In this document: one piece after another, positions 47,542 to 56,396 of the stretch
Layout: each line of letters opens with the position of its first letter
Position numbering within the stretch: position 1 is the first letter of the stretch
NCBI GenBank assembly: GCA_903893785.1
Contig: CAITNQ010000473.1
Coordinates: forward strand, 1-61,781
From: an uncultured Gemmatimonadota bacterium
GTDB taxonomy: Bacteria > Latescibacterota > UBA2968 > UBA8231
Length of the DNA stretch: 61,781 nt
Direction: 5' to 3'
Translations under genes and position numbers: made by a program
Notes under the pieces: model-generated
The model's database searches: none
The model's input: only the letters and a program-made list of their open reading frames with translations
Told to the model about the DNA's origin: nothing

Positions 47542-48195
47542 TCAGGAGGCGGGATACGTCGTGCGCGCACGGATGATTGTTTCGAGCTCATGGATCGAAA
47601 GCACGACCTGGACACCCGGGTACCCCTGGACAATGTCCCCGCCCCCCCAGCGGAAAGCTTGACCACCGACCAGGACCGGCAGTTCGGAGTACTGGCGGCG
47701 GACGGCCTCGATGGCGGCGATAAGGGCGTGCATACCCGCCTGTGTGCTCATCGAGAGAGCCAGCAGGTGAGGCCGCCTGTCGCCGATCATCGCGAGCAGC
47801 TCGGCAAGCGAGGTGTTGGCGCCCAGGAAGTACCCATGCCAGCCGTTGAGCTCGAAGATGTCCGCCACCATGCGGCCGCCAAGCTCGTGGAACTCGTTGG
47901 CCACGCAGCTGACGACGGCGGTGCGGTTCAGGTGGGGCCGGGCGAAGATGATCGGGTAGACGAGCGACAGCAGGCCCTCGGTGACCGAGGTCGCCACGTG
48001 TTCGGTAGCCACCGAAATGCGGTTGGCTTCCCACAGTGCCCCGACCTCGTACATGCTGCGCTGCATAAGGTTAGTGTACAGCGTCTTAACGTCGATGCAG
48101 CCGTTCAGCAACTCGGTCACGATCGCCGCGCAGGCCTGCTGGTCGCCAACCAGGAGGGCCGCCAGATAGCGGCCGTACAGGTCCTCGGTGATCAT
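47542..48195 (-). CDS. CarH-like cobalamin-binding sensor protein without DNA-binding domain
   Basis: A 217-residue protein with an N-terminal four-helix cap (1-85) and a B12-binding Rossmann domain (about 92-210). The cap shows W-x9-EH (W55, E65, H66), the motif that covers the upper face of adenosylcobalamin in CarH photoreceptors. H103 in EFHELG is the expected lower axial ligand, and LSMSTQ and VLVGGQAF fit the cofactor-tail groove. CarH's MerR-type DNA-binding domain is absent. ATG 48195 has GAGG 7 bases upstream; a GTG at 48222 is possible. As first gene before a kinase, it is best read as a light-, redox- or methyl-state sensor, or less likely as the corrinoid partner of MttB. Confidence 0.88.
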   Translation of the reverse strand: MITEDLYGRYLAALLVGDQQACAAIVTELLNGCIDVKTLYTNLMQRSMYEVGALWEANRISVATEHVATSVTEGLLSLVYPIIFARPHLNRTAVVSCVANEFHELGGRMVADIFELNGWHGYFLGANTSLAELLAMIGDRRPHLLALSMSTQAGMHALIAAIEAVRRQYSELPVLVGGQAFRWGGGDIVQGYPGVQVVLSIHELETIIRARTTYPAS

Positions 48196-48524
48196 TTCAG
48201 GCCTCAAGTGGCGAACCCGCACACCGTGCCCTGGTAGTGCCCAGGCGCGACCGGCCGGGACCGTATCGGCGGTGACGCGCGAACCCCGCGCGACCGGCGC
48301 CTTACCGCCACGAACTAATGTAGTCCACCAGGGTGCCTCGGGCGAGAGGCAAGGGTGACACCCACGGGTCAGACCGGGGTTTCACCTGTCAGCGGCCCCG
48401 GCCGGGCGCTGGCCCGAACTGCGGGCGTCGGTTACTCTCTTGACGATCCCGGTCGGCGTCGGCCGCGCCGTGCCGGCCGGGGGCCCGTGAACCATAGGCC
48501 GCGGAAAGGTGGGTATTGCGCCCG
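48196..48524. other. Divergent intergenic region
   Basis: 329 bases between the cobalamin protein gene and the RND exporter gene, expected to contain promoters for both. A TTGACG at 48440-48445 has no -10 partner. I see no riboswitch-like cobalamin box. Confidence 0.35.
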
Positions 48525-51176
48525 ATGAACGCGCTTCTGCATCGCTACGCCCGGTTCCTGCAACGTTACCCGGTGCCGGTGCTGCTGGCGGCCGTTGCCG
48601 TCACCGCCGTCGCCCTGGTTTACGCCGCCCGTCTGGAACTGCGCAGCAGCTTCGAGGAACTCCTGCCCGACAGCTACCGCAGCGTGAAAGACCTGCGCCG
48701 GCTCGTGCAGCACGTGGGCGGCCTGGGCAATCTGGTCGTGGCGGTGGAATCCGACGACCTGAAGGCCTCGGAGCGTTTTGCCGACGACCTGGTGGCCCGG
48801 CTGAAGACCCATCTGCCGCCCGACTATGTGCACTACATCGAGTATCGAATCGATCAGCAGAAGGCGTTCTACGAGCGCAACAAATACCTCTATGCCGATC
48901 TGGCCGACCTGGAGCAGGCGCGCGACAAACTGGCCGAGCGGATCGAGGACGAGAAATACCGGATGTCACCTCTGGCCGTGGACCTGGAACTGGACGCCGG
49001 GACACCGGACACGGTCAACGCCTGGGACATGACGGCCATGGAGGCCAAGTACCGCAAGAAATGGGCCAAGTTCGACAAGTATACGAATGGGTACTTCGTC
49101 GGCGAAAACGGGCGCCTGCTGGCCATCTTGGTCAAGCCACACGGGACCTCGGCCGGCATCGACTTCTCCCGGAAACTGGTGGCGGCCGTCAACCGGGAGA
49201 TCGCGGCGCTCAATCCGGCGACGTACCACCCCTCGATGAAGGTCGGCCTGACCGGCAAGTACCAGACCAATATCGACCAGTACCAATCGCTGATCGATGA
49301 CATTGTCTCGACCACCGCGTTCACGGTGATGCTCGTCTTCCTCGCCGTCTACGCCTTCTACCGGACCGCGGGCGCGTTCGTCAGCCTGGGCGTGGCCGTA
49401 GCCATGGGGGCGACCTGGGCTTTTGCCCTGGCCTATCTGCACATCGGCTACTTGAACACGCAGACGGCATTCCTGGGTTCCATTATCGTCGGCAACGGCA
49501 TCAACTACGGCATCATGTTCATGGCCCGGTACCAGGAGGAGCGACGCCGGGGCATCGAGTCGATCGAGGCGTTGGGCGTTTCCATCGCCAGCACGATCAA
49601 GTCCACCGCCGTGGCTTCGCTGGCTACCTGCGTGTCCTTCGGTACCCTGATGGCGACCGAGTTCAAAGGCTTCAGCCAGTTCGGGTTCATCGGCGGCTTC
49701 GGCATGGTCCTCTGCTGGTTGGCCTCGTTTACCGTCCTGCCCGTGTGTGTCGTGCTTTACGAGAGGGCATTCCTGCGCCGACGAGGGTGGGGCGGCACGC
49801 GTCCGCGGCGACCGTGGGTTGCGGCCGGCGTGACTTGGGCGATCGTCCACTGGGTGGTATTGCTCGACCCGGCCACAGCCGCCGCGGTCGCCGCTGCCGT
49901 GGGTCTGGTCTGGTGGGCACTGGAGCGCGGCTGGGCGCGCCGGCACGGCACTGGGGTGCCGGATCGCGTCGGCAGCCTGGTCGGCATGGCCGCTCGCCTG
50001 GTGCAGACATGGCCACGGGCCATCCTGTTAGTCTCGACAGCGCTGGTGGCGGGCTCGCTGGTGGGCATTGTCCGGTACATCCCTGATTCGTTCGAGTACG
50101 ATTTCTCCAAACTGCTGCAGAAGAGCCGCAAGAAGACCCCAGCCGAGGAACTGAAGACCCGCGTCAACGCGATTTTCGGTGAGTCGCTGTCGCCGGTGGT
50201 CATCCTGGCGGAACGCCTCGACCAGGTGGAAGCCATCCAGGCCGAGGTGATGCGCAAGCGGAACGCCGAACCCGCCGAGGACCGCATCATCGACACGTGC
50301 AAGACGGCCGTGGGCCTGTTGCCGCGCGACCAAGAGCAGAAACTGGCTGTGCTGGCCCAGATCCGCGACCAGTTGGCGGACCCGGCCCTGGCCGCGCTGG
50401 ATTCATCCCAGAAGGCCAAGGTCGACCAGGCGTACCGCGAGATCGGCGCCCTCAAGGCGCTCACCCTGGACGACCTGCCCGAGCCCATGACGCGCAACTA
50501 CACCGAACTGGACGGGACCAAGGGTCGCATCCTGTACGTGTACCCGGTGCCCGGGGCCGGTCTGTGGGACGGCCGGCGCCTCGTTCGCTTCGCCCGTACC
50601 GTGCGGGAAACCCAACTGCCCTCGGGCGAAACCATCTACACTTCCGGCGAGTCGGTCATTTTCGCCGACATGCTGGAAGCCGTGGCCCGGGACGCGCCGC
50701 GGGCGGCCGTAGGTTCGGCCCTCGGCGTGCTGCTGCTGTTGCTGATCAGCTTCCGCAGCTTCAAAGCTTCGTTGGCGGTCATGGCGTCGCTCATCGCCGC
50801 GGTGGCCGTGATGGGCGGGACCATGGCGTTGCTGGACATCAAGCTCAACTTCTTCAACTTCGTCGTGATCCCGATCACGCTAGGTATCGGCGTTGACTAC
50901 GCGGTCAACGTGTACCAGCGCTACCGACTGGATGGCCCTGGTTCGGTGGGCAGCGTGATCAGGAATGCCGGCGGTGCGGTGGCGCTGGCGTCGCTGACCA
51001 CGATCATCGGTTACTGCGCCCTGATCATTGCGCAGAATGCCGCGCTCACGTCGTTCGGCTGGATGGCCAACATCGGCGAGTTCGCCTGCCTGGGCACTGC
51101 GCTGCTGACGCTGCCGGCATACCTGCTGTGGCGCGAGCACCGGCGCGCCGCAGGGCTGGCAGGCGGCAGGCGGTAA
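48525..51176 (+). CDS. RND-superfamily (MMPL/HpnN-like) exporter
   Basis: An 883-residue inner-membrane transporter with two repeats. In each, one helix (about 18-35; 505-525) is followed by a large periplasmic loop and then five helices (about 265-415; 725-875). Sterol-sensing-like segments FLGSIIVGNGINYGIMFMAR and VIPITLGIGVDYAVNVYQRY contain the expected Gly/Asn or Gly/Asp positions, so the second half carries the usual proton-relay Asp but the first has Asn. Relatives move lipids, including hopanoids. ATG 48525 chosen; a TTG three codons earlier is possible. Confidence 0.85.
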   Translation: MNALLHRYARFLQRYPVPVLLAAVAVTAVALVYAARLELRSSFEELLPDSYRSVKDLRRLVQHVGGLGNLVVAVESDDLKASERFADDLVARLKTHLPPDYVHYIEYRIDQQKAFYERNKYLYADLADLEQARDKLAERIEDEKYRMSPLAVDLELDAGTPDTVNAWDMTAMEAKYRKKWAKFDKYTNGYFVGENGRLLAILVKPHGTSAGIDFSRKLVAAVNREIAALNPATYHPSMKVGLTGKYQTNIDQYQSLIDDIVSTTAFTVMLVFLAVYAFYRTAGAFVSLGVAVAMGATWAFALAYLHIGYLNTQTAFLGSIIVGNGINYGIMFMARYQEERRRGIESIEALGVSIASTIKSTAVASLATCVSFGTLMATEFKGFSQFGFIGGFGMVLCWLASFTVLPVCVVLYERAFLRRRGWGGTRPRRPWVAAGVTWAIVHWVVLLDPATAAAVAAAVGLVWWALERGWARRHGTGVPDRVGSLVGMAARLVQTWPRAILLVSTALVAGSLVGIVRYIPDSFEYDFSKLLQKSRKKTPAEELKTRVNAIFGESLSPVVILAERLDQVEAIQAEVMRKRNAEPAEDRIIDTCKTAVGLLPRDQEQKLAVLAQIRDQLADPALAALDSSQKAKVDQAYREIGALKALTLDDLPEPMTRNYTELDGTKGRILYVYPVPGAGLWDGRRLVRFARTVRETQLPSGETIYTSGESVIFADMLEAVARDAPRAAVGSALGVLLLLLISFRSFKASLAVMASLIAAVAVMGGTMALLDIKLNFFNFVVIPITLGIGVDYAVNVYQRYRLDGPGSVGSVIRNAGGAVALASLTTIIGYCALIIAQNAALTSFGWMANIGEFACLGTALLTLPAYLLWREHRRAAGLAGGRR

Positions 51177-51553
51177 CGATCGCTCCGGACCGGTAGGCAG
51201 GCACCGCGGGCCCGCCCAGGATTCAGCCAGGCCCGCGGACGCCGCCCGCGACGCGGCGATGATCGAGCGCGCCGTTGGGCCCCGGAGACTCAACCTTGGC
51301 CCTCGGCCCCATCCGGGCCGGGGGCCAAGCTCGTTCCACGCCAGCGCGAGGCACCTGCCAGCGCCGACCCGGGATCCGCCGACAGGGACCGCGCCAGCCC
51401 TGCCGCAGCCATGGCCCGCAACCGAGCCGTGTTCACAAACTGCTACAAAGCGCGACACAAGGCTGGTGGACTAGGTCCACCCACGCAGCGATATTGCGGA
51501 TAGGGACGAAGCAACAGGCCATCGCGCAGGCCGTTCAGGCCGGGGGGGCACCT
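51177..51553 (+). terminator. Hairpin after the exporter gene and promoter region of the macAB-like operon
   Basis: CCGCGGGCC (51204-51212) and its complement (51230-51238) make a 9-bp stem with a 17-base loop, 27 bases past the exporter stop; there is no T-tract. The remaining roughly 300 bases contain no gene and presumably hold the promoter of the following operon. Confidence 0.4.
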
Positions 51554-52918
51554 ATGAAGAAATGGATCGCACTGGCGGTGGTCGTGGCCCTGGCAGGGAC
51601 CGGGGCGTACCTCCGCTTCCGCTCCGAGTCGGCGCCCACGGAGCGGTACCGTTTCACCAAGGTCGACCGTGGCGACGTGGAATCCGTGGTCTCGAGCACG
51701 GGTACGCTCAGCGCCGTCAGCACGGTCCAGGTGGGCACGCAGGTGTCAGGCAGTATCGCCAGGATATTGGTGGACTTCAACGAGAAAGTCACCCGCGGCC
51801 AGTTGTTGGCCGTGCTTGACACCACCTTCCTGGCCACCGCGGTCCGCGATGCCGAGGCCAGCTACGAACGAGCCCGTTCGAGCTATGAACACAACGAGCA
51901 GGAGTTCCAGCGGCTGCAGCCGCTGTTCAGCAAAGGCATGGCCGCGCAGACTGAACTAGATATGGCCAAGTTCAACCGCGACCAGGCCAAGGCCGGGCTC
52001 AAGTCCGCCCAGGCGGCCCTCGATCGGGCGCGGGTCAACCTGCGCTACGCCTGGATCTACGCCCCCATCGACGGCACGGTGATCGACCGCAAAGTCGATG
52101 GGGGCCAGACGGTCGCTGCCAGCCTTTCGGCCCCCACCCTGTTCCTCATCGCCAATGACCTGTCGCGGATGCAGATCCTGGCCAACGTCGACGAGAGCGA
52201 TATCGGCCAGATCGCCAACGGCCAAGCCGTTCGCTTCACCGTCCAGGCGTACCCGGAGCGCCGGTTCACCGGCACGGTGGCACAGATACGCCTGCAGCCC
52301 ACCACGGTGCAGAACGTGGTCAACTACACCGTGGTGGTCAACGTGGATAACCCCGATGGGCTGCTGCTGCCCGGCATGACCGCCACGATCGAGTTCCTCA
52401 TTGCCCGCAGTGAGGGCGTCCTTCGAGTGGCCAATGCCGCCCTGCGTTTCCGCCCGCCGGCAAGCGCGACGGCAACGCCCGGTAGCGGCGAGCGGACGGC
52501 AACCACCGACTCGTCGCGTGGGCGCGGCTCGCGGGAGGGGCGTAGCCGCGGCGGCGAGGGGCGAAGCGGCGAAGGGCGGGGTAGCGAAGGCCGCGGCAGT
52601 GAGGGCGGTGGCCGCGGCGGGGCCCCGGACGCCATGGCCGCCGGTGGGTTTGGCGGCCGGGGGGCCGGGCGCGAGTCGTCGCGTCTGTGGTTCCTGGATT
52701 CGACGGGGGCGCTGCAGTCGGCGCGGGTGAGAACCGGGGTTTCCGACGGTCAGGTAACCGAGATCCGCACTGACGAATTGAGCGAAGGGCAGGAAGTGAT
52801 CACCGGTGTCGTGACCGCGGCCGCGACCACCACCCAGTCCACCTCGCCGCTGATGAACGCCGGCCCGCCGGGCATGGGCGGCGGCGGCATGGGCCGGGGC
52901 CGGGGGCCGGGTTTCTGA
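51554..52918 (+). CDS. MacA-type periplasmic adaptor (HlyD family)
   Basis: A 454-residue adaptor with an N-terminal membrane anchor (3-20), lipoyl half-motifs (VQVGTQVSGSIARILVDFNE, YAPIDGTVIDRKVDGGQTV), a coiled-coil hairpin (about 95-165) and beta-barrel/membrane-proximal domains. A low-complexity Gly/Arg/Ser/Glu insertion (about 315-355) splits the last domain, and the tail is Gly/Met-rich. It joins the MacB-like ATPase/permease to the outer-membrane channel. ATG 51554 follows a G-rich ribosome site. Its stop overlaps the ATPase start (TGATG). Confidence 0.9.
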   Translation: MKKWIALAVVVALAGTGAYLRFRSESAPTERYRFTKVDRGDVESVVSSTGTLSAVSTVQVGTQVSGSIARILVDFNEKVTRGQLLAVLDTTFLATAVRDAEASYERARSSYEHNEQEFQRLQPLFSKGMAAQTELDMAKFNRDQAKAGLKSAQAALDRARVNLRYAWIYAPIDGTVIDRKVDGGQTVAASLSAPTLFLIANDLSRMQILANVDESDIGQIANGQAVRFTVQAYPERRFTGTVAQIRLQPTTVQNVVNYTVVVNVDNPDGLLLPGMTATIEFLIARSEGVLRVANAALRFRPPASATATPGSGERTATTDSSRGRGSREGRSRGGEGRSGEGRGSEGRGSEGGGRGGAPDAMAAGGFGGRGAGRESSRLWFLDSTGALQSARVRTGVSDGQVTEIRTDELSEGQEVITGVVTAAATTTQSTSPLMNAGPPGMGGGGMGRGRGPGF

Positions 52919-53622
52919 TGGCTGCGGTGATCGGCACAGCCGGGTTGACGAAGGTCTACCAGGCCGACGGCGTGGCGGTCCGGGCCCTCAACGGCATCGA
53001 CCTGACAGTCATGGCCGGTGAGATGGCGGCGATCATGGGGCACTCGGGGTCGGGCAAGTCGACCCTGATGAACATCCTCGGGTGCCTGGACTACCCCACC
53101 GCCGGTGAGTACCTGCTCGACGGTGTGCGGGTGAACGACCTGAACCGCGACCAACTTGCCGATATCCGCAACCGCAAACTGGGCTTCGTGTTCCAGGGCT
53201 TCAACCTCCTGGCGCGCACCTCGGCGCTGGAGAACGTCGAGCTGCCCATGCTGTACAATCGCGACCACCGGCCGCGGCGCATTCGCGAACTGGCACGCGA
53301 AGCCCTGGACCGCGTGGGCCTGGGCGATCGGCTTCAGCACCACCCTAACCAGCTGTCGGGCGGCCAGCAGCAGCGGGTTGCCATTGCCCGCGCGCTGGTG
53401 AACCGCCCGGCGCTGCTGCTGGCCGACGAACCCACCGGCAATCTGGACACACGCACCAGCGAGGAGATCCTGGGAATCCTGCACCAGCTCAACGAACAGG
53501 GAGTTACCATCCTGCTGGTCACCCACGAACGCGACGTCGCCGCGCACGCGCGGCGGGTGATCGAGATGCGTGACGGGTCGATCGTCGCCGATGGGCCATT
53601 GGCCCCCCGGGAGTCGCCATGA
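52918..53622 (+). CDS. MacB/LolD-type ABC ATPase
   Basis: A 234-residue ATPase with Walker A GHSGSGKST (41-49), Q-loop FQGFNLL, signature LSGGQ (146-150), Walker B LLLADE (D170, E171) and H-loop VTHE. In E. coli MacB this domain is fused to the permease; here the two are separate genes overlapping by four bases. It powers mechanotransmission to the periplasmic adaptor. Confidence 0.93.
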   Translation: MAAVIGTAGLTKVYQADGVAVRALNGIDLTVMAGEMAAIMGHSGSGKSTLMNILGCLDYPTAGEYLLDGVRVNDLNRDQLADIRNRKLGFVFQGFNLLARTSALENVELPMLYNRDHRPRRIRELAREALDRVGLGDRLQHHPNQLSGGQQQRVAIARALVNRPALLLADEPTGNLDTRTSEEILGILHQLNEQGVTILLVTHERDVAAHARRVIEMRDGSIVADGPLAPRESP

Positions 53623-54836
53623 GGTGGCAGAATCTACTCCGCCTGGCTTTCCGCTCCATTGCGCGCAACAAGATGCGCAGCCTCCTGACCATGCTCGGCA
53701 TCATCATCGGGGTGGCCGCGGTCATCACCATGGTTGCCATCGGCGCCGGAGCGCGCGACCAGATTGCGCAACAGATCAACGGCCTGGGCTCGAATTTGGT
53801 GATCGTCTTCCCCGGGGCGAGCCGCCAGGGCGGCATCAGTTTTGGCGGCGGCAGCGGTACCCGCCTGACCCTGGACGATGTCGACAAACTGAAAAAGGAG
53901 GCGCTGCTGCTGGCTGGCGTGTCGCCGGTAGTTCGCGCCGGCGTCCAGGTGATCGGCGGCAGCGGCAACTGGAGTACCTCGGCCCTGGGCGTATCGTCTG
54001 ATTACCCCGACATCCGCCAGTGGCCCGTGGCCAGTGGCGAGTTCTTCACTGCCGCCGACGTCCGCGGCCAGACCAAGGTCTGCGTCATTGGCCAGACGAT
54101 CGCCACGAATCTCTTCGCCGACAGCGATCCGGTGGGGCAGCAGATTCGTCTGCGCAACGTCCCCTTCCGCATCGCCGGCGTGCTGACGGCCAAGGGCCAG
54201 AACGCCGGCGGGCAGGACCAGGACGACGTCATCCTGGCGCCCTATACGACGGTACTCTACCGCTTGAGCGGTTGGCGTTTCATCCAGCAGATCCTGTGCA
54301 GCGCGGTGTCGGCAGAGGACCTGGCCGGAGCCCAGCAGGAAATTCGCACACTCTTGCGCGAATCGCACCGCCTGCCGGAAGGCGAGGACGACGACTTCAC
54401 GGTGCGCAACCAGACTGATATCGCGACGACGGCCGAGGAGACCACTAAGGTCATGACCCTGCTGCTGGCGGCCATCGGCAGCGTGTCCCTGGTCGTGGGC
54501 GGCATCGGCATCATGAACATCATGCTGGTTTCGGTGACCGAGAGGACACGCGAGATTGGCATCCGCATGGCCATTGGAGCTCGGGGCCGTGATATCCTGG
54601 TGCAGTTCCTGGTCGAGGCCTTGGTGCTCAGCCTGGCCGGTGGCCTGGTAGGCATCGGGTTGGGCTTCGCCACCCGCAGTGTCCTGACGGTTTTCAGCGG
54701 TTGGCGGATCGTGATATCCTTCGGCACGGTGGCGATGGCTTGCGGCTTCTCGGCCTTGGTCGGCATCTTCTTCGGGTTCTACCCGGCACGCAAGGCAGCA
54801 TCACTCAACCCCATCGACGCGCTACGCTACGAATGA
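53619..54836 (+). CDS. MacB-type FtsX-fold permease
   Basis: A 405-residue protein with the FtsX/MacB layout. TM1 (about 20-42) is followed by a large periplasmic domain (45-270), and three C-terminal helices (about 285-305, 330-355, 370-390) include GGIGIMNIMLVSVTERTREI, the coupling-helix region. The ATG overlaps the ATPase stop. It forms the transmembrane dimer of the MacAB-TolC-like pump for peptides, macrolides or lipids. Confidence 0.93.
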   Translation: MRWQNLLRLAFRSIARNKMRSLLTMLGIIIGVAAVITMVAIGAGARDQIAQQINGLGSNLVIVFPGASRQGGISFGGGSGTRLTLDDVDKLKKEALLLAGVSPVVRAGVQVIGGSGNWSTSALGVSSDYPDIRQWPVASGEFFTAADVRGQTKVCVIGQTIATNLFADSDPVGQQIRLRNVPFRIAGVLTAKGQNAGGQDQDDVILAPYTTVLYRLSGWRFIQQILCSAVSAEDLAGAQQEIRTLLRESHRLPEGEDDDFTVRNQTDIATTAEETTKVMTLLLAAIGSVSLVVGGIGIMNIMLVSVTERTREIGIRMAIGARGRDILVQFLVEALVLSLAGGLVGIGLGFATRSVLTVFSGWRIVISFGTVAMACGFSALVGIFFGFYPARKAASLNPIDALRYE

Positions 54837-54846
54837 GGCAACCTTT

Positions 54847-56382
54847 ATGTCACGCCGACTGAGTGGCCCTGACACGCCCGCCGCCCAACCTGTCCCGGGT
54901 CGTCGCCGGCCGGGCAATGCCCGCCGCCCGTTCGGCTGGGCAGCGGCCTGGGCAGCCGTGGCCGTGGGGCTGACCGGCAGCTTTCCCGCGTCGGCCCAGA
55001 CCGATAGCCTGCGCTTCTCCCTGGCCCAGGCGACGGAGATGGCCGTCGAGCGCCACCTGGGTTGGCGCAGCGCGCAGTTGACGGTGCTGATGGAGCAGCA
55101 GGCGGTGATCGGTGAACGGGCTCGTTTCGGCCGCACGCTCACGGCCAGCGCGACCCAGCAGAACACCCAGTCGCCCTCGTCGTCCAAACTGGAAGGCGTG
55201 CGGACTTCGACCAGTGCTTCGCAGTCGCTTGGCCTTAGTCTGACGCAGCAGTTGAGCAGCGGTGGCTCGGTGGGGGTCGATTTCCGCAATACGCGCTCGT
55301 CCAGCAACGCGGCTTTCCAGCTGCTCAACCCACAGTACCAGTCCGGATTGACCCTGCGGGTTTCGCAGCCGCTGCTGCAAGGCCGCGGCAAAGTCAATCG
55401 CATTGGCCTGGAAATGGCCAACAACAACCTGACAGGCTCACGCGTCAGTGCCGAGGACCAGCGCTGGCAGCTGGAGACGCAGGTGGGGCAGGCCTACTGG
55501 AGCCTGGTGATGGCCCGCCAGAGCCTGGGGGTTCGGGAGCAGCTGCTGGCCGGGGCAGAGCGCGTCCTGGAAACCATGCGGACGCGGGCCGAAGTCGGCT
55601 CGGTCGCGCGCAGCGCGGTGCTCGAAGCCCAGGTCGGCGTGGCCCAGCGGCGGCAGGAGATCGTTGCCGCCGAAGGCGCCGTTCGCCAGGCAGAAGACCA
55701 ACTGCGGGCCCTGCTGGGTATCGACCAGCAACCCGGCGGATGGGCTTGGGTTCTCGTACCCACCGACGTCCCGGCCATGGTCCCGTTCATCGGCGAGGCA
55801 GAGGTCGGCGTCGAGCGCGCCACAGCGCGCGATGCTGCCTGCCGGCAGGCCGAGATCGCCGTTCGCAACGCCAGTCTGCAGCTGGCTCTGCTGCGCGACC
55901 AGGCGCGCCCCAGCGTGTCGCTCACCGCTCAGGCCAGCCTGAGCGGCATCGGCGGCAGCTACGGTGATGACCTGCAGACGCTCCGCCAGGCAGAAGCCCG
56001 GAACTGGCAGGGAAGCCTGGGCCTGAATCTACCCCTGAGCGGCAATCCAGTGGCTCAGGCCCGCGTCCGCGAGCAGGAGCTGGCGAACCAGCAACGGCAA
56101 CTGCAACTCGAGCAGGCCAGGCTCCAGGTGGCCGCCAAGGTACGATCGCAGCACCGGCAGGTAGGCATCAACCGGCAGGCCGAGGAGGCCGCTGCCTGGA
56201 CCGAACAGCAGGCCGAGCAGAATGTGCAGGAGCAGGAGGAGCGCCTGGGCCTGGGCTTGTCGACGGTCCGCCAGGTGCTGGACGCTCAGGACGCGCTGGC
56301 GCAGTCCAAGCTGGCGCGGCAGCAGGCAGCCGCCGCGTACAACAACGCCCTGCTGGAATGGCACCGACTCACGGGTGAGTAA
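54847..56382 (+). CDS. TolC-family outer-membrane efflux channel
   Basis: A 511-residue protein with an Arg-rich N-terminus and hydrophobic signal sequence ending near FPASA-QT (about 45). Two tandem repeats of helices with long coiled stretches follow (VGQAYWSLVMARQSLGVREQ; AEQNVQEQEERLGLGLSTVR), together with short beta segments, as in TolC protomers. It starts 10 bases after the permease gene, completing the adaptor-ATPase-permease-channel operon. Confidence 0.9.
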   Translation: MSRRLSGPDTPAAQPVPGRRRPGNARRPFGWAAAWAAVAVGLTGSFPASAQTDSLRFSLAQATEMAVERHLGWRSAQLTVLMEQQAVIGERARFGRTLTASATQQNTQSPSSSKLEGVRTSTSASQSLGLSLTQQLSSGGSVGVDFRNTRSSSNAAFQLLNPQYQSGLTLRVSQPLLQGRGKVNRIGLEMANNNLTGSRVSAEDQRWQLETQVGQAYWSLVMARQSLGVREQLLAGAERVLETMRTRAEVGSVARSAVLEAQVGVAQRRQEIVAAEGAVRQAEDQLRALLGIDQQPGGWAWVLVPTDVPAMVPFIGEAEVGVERATARDAACRQAEIAVRNASLQLALLRDQARPSVSLTAQASLSGIGGSYGDDLQTLRQAEARNWQGSLGLNLPLSGNPVAQARVREQELANQQRQLQLEQARLQVAAKVRSQHRQVGINRQAEEAAAWTEQQAEQNVQEQEERLGLGLSTVRQVLDAQDALAQSKLARQQAAAAYNNALLEWHRLTGE

Positions 56383-56396
56383 CCGGCGGGACAGGT

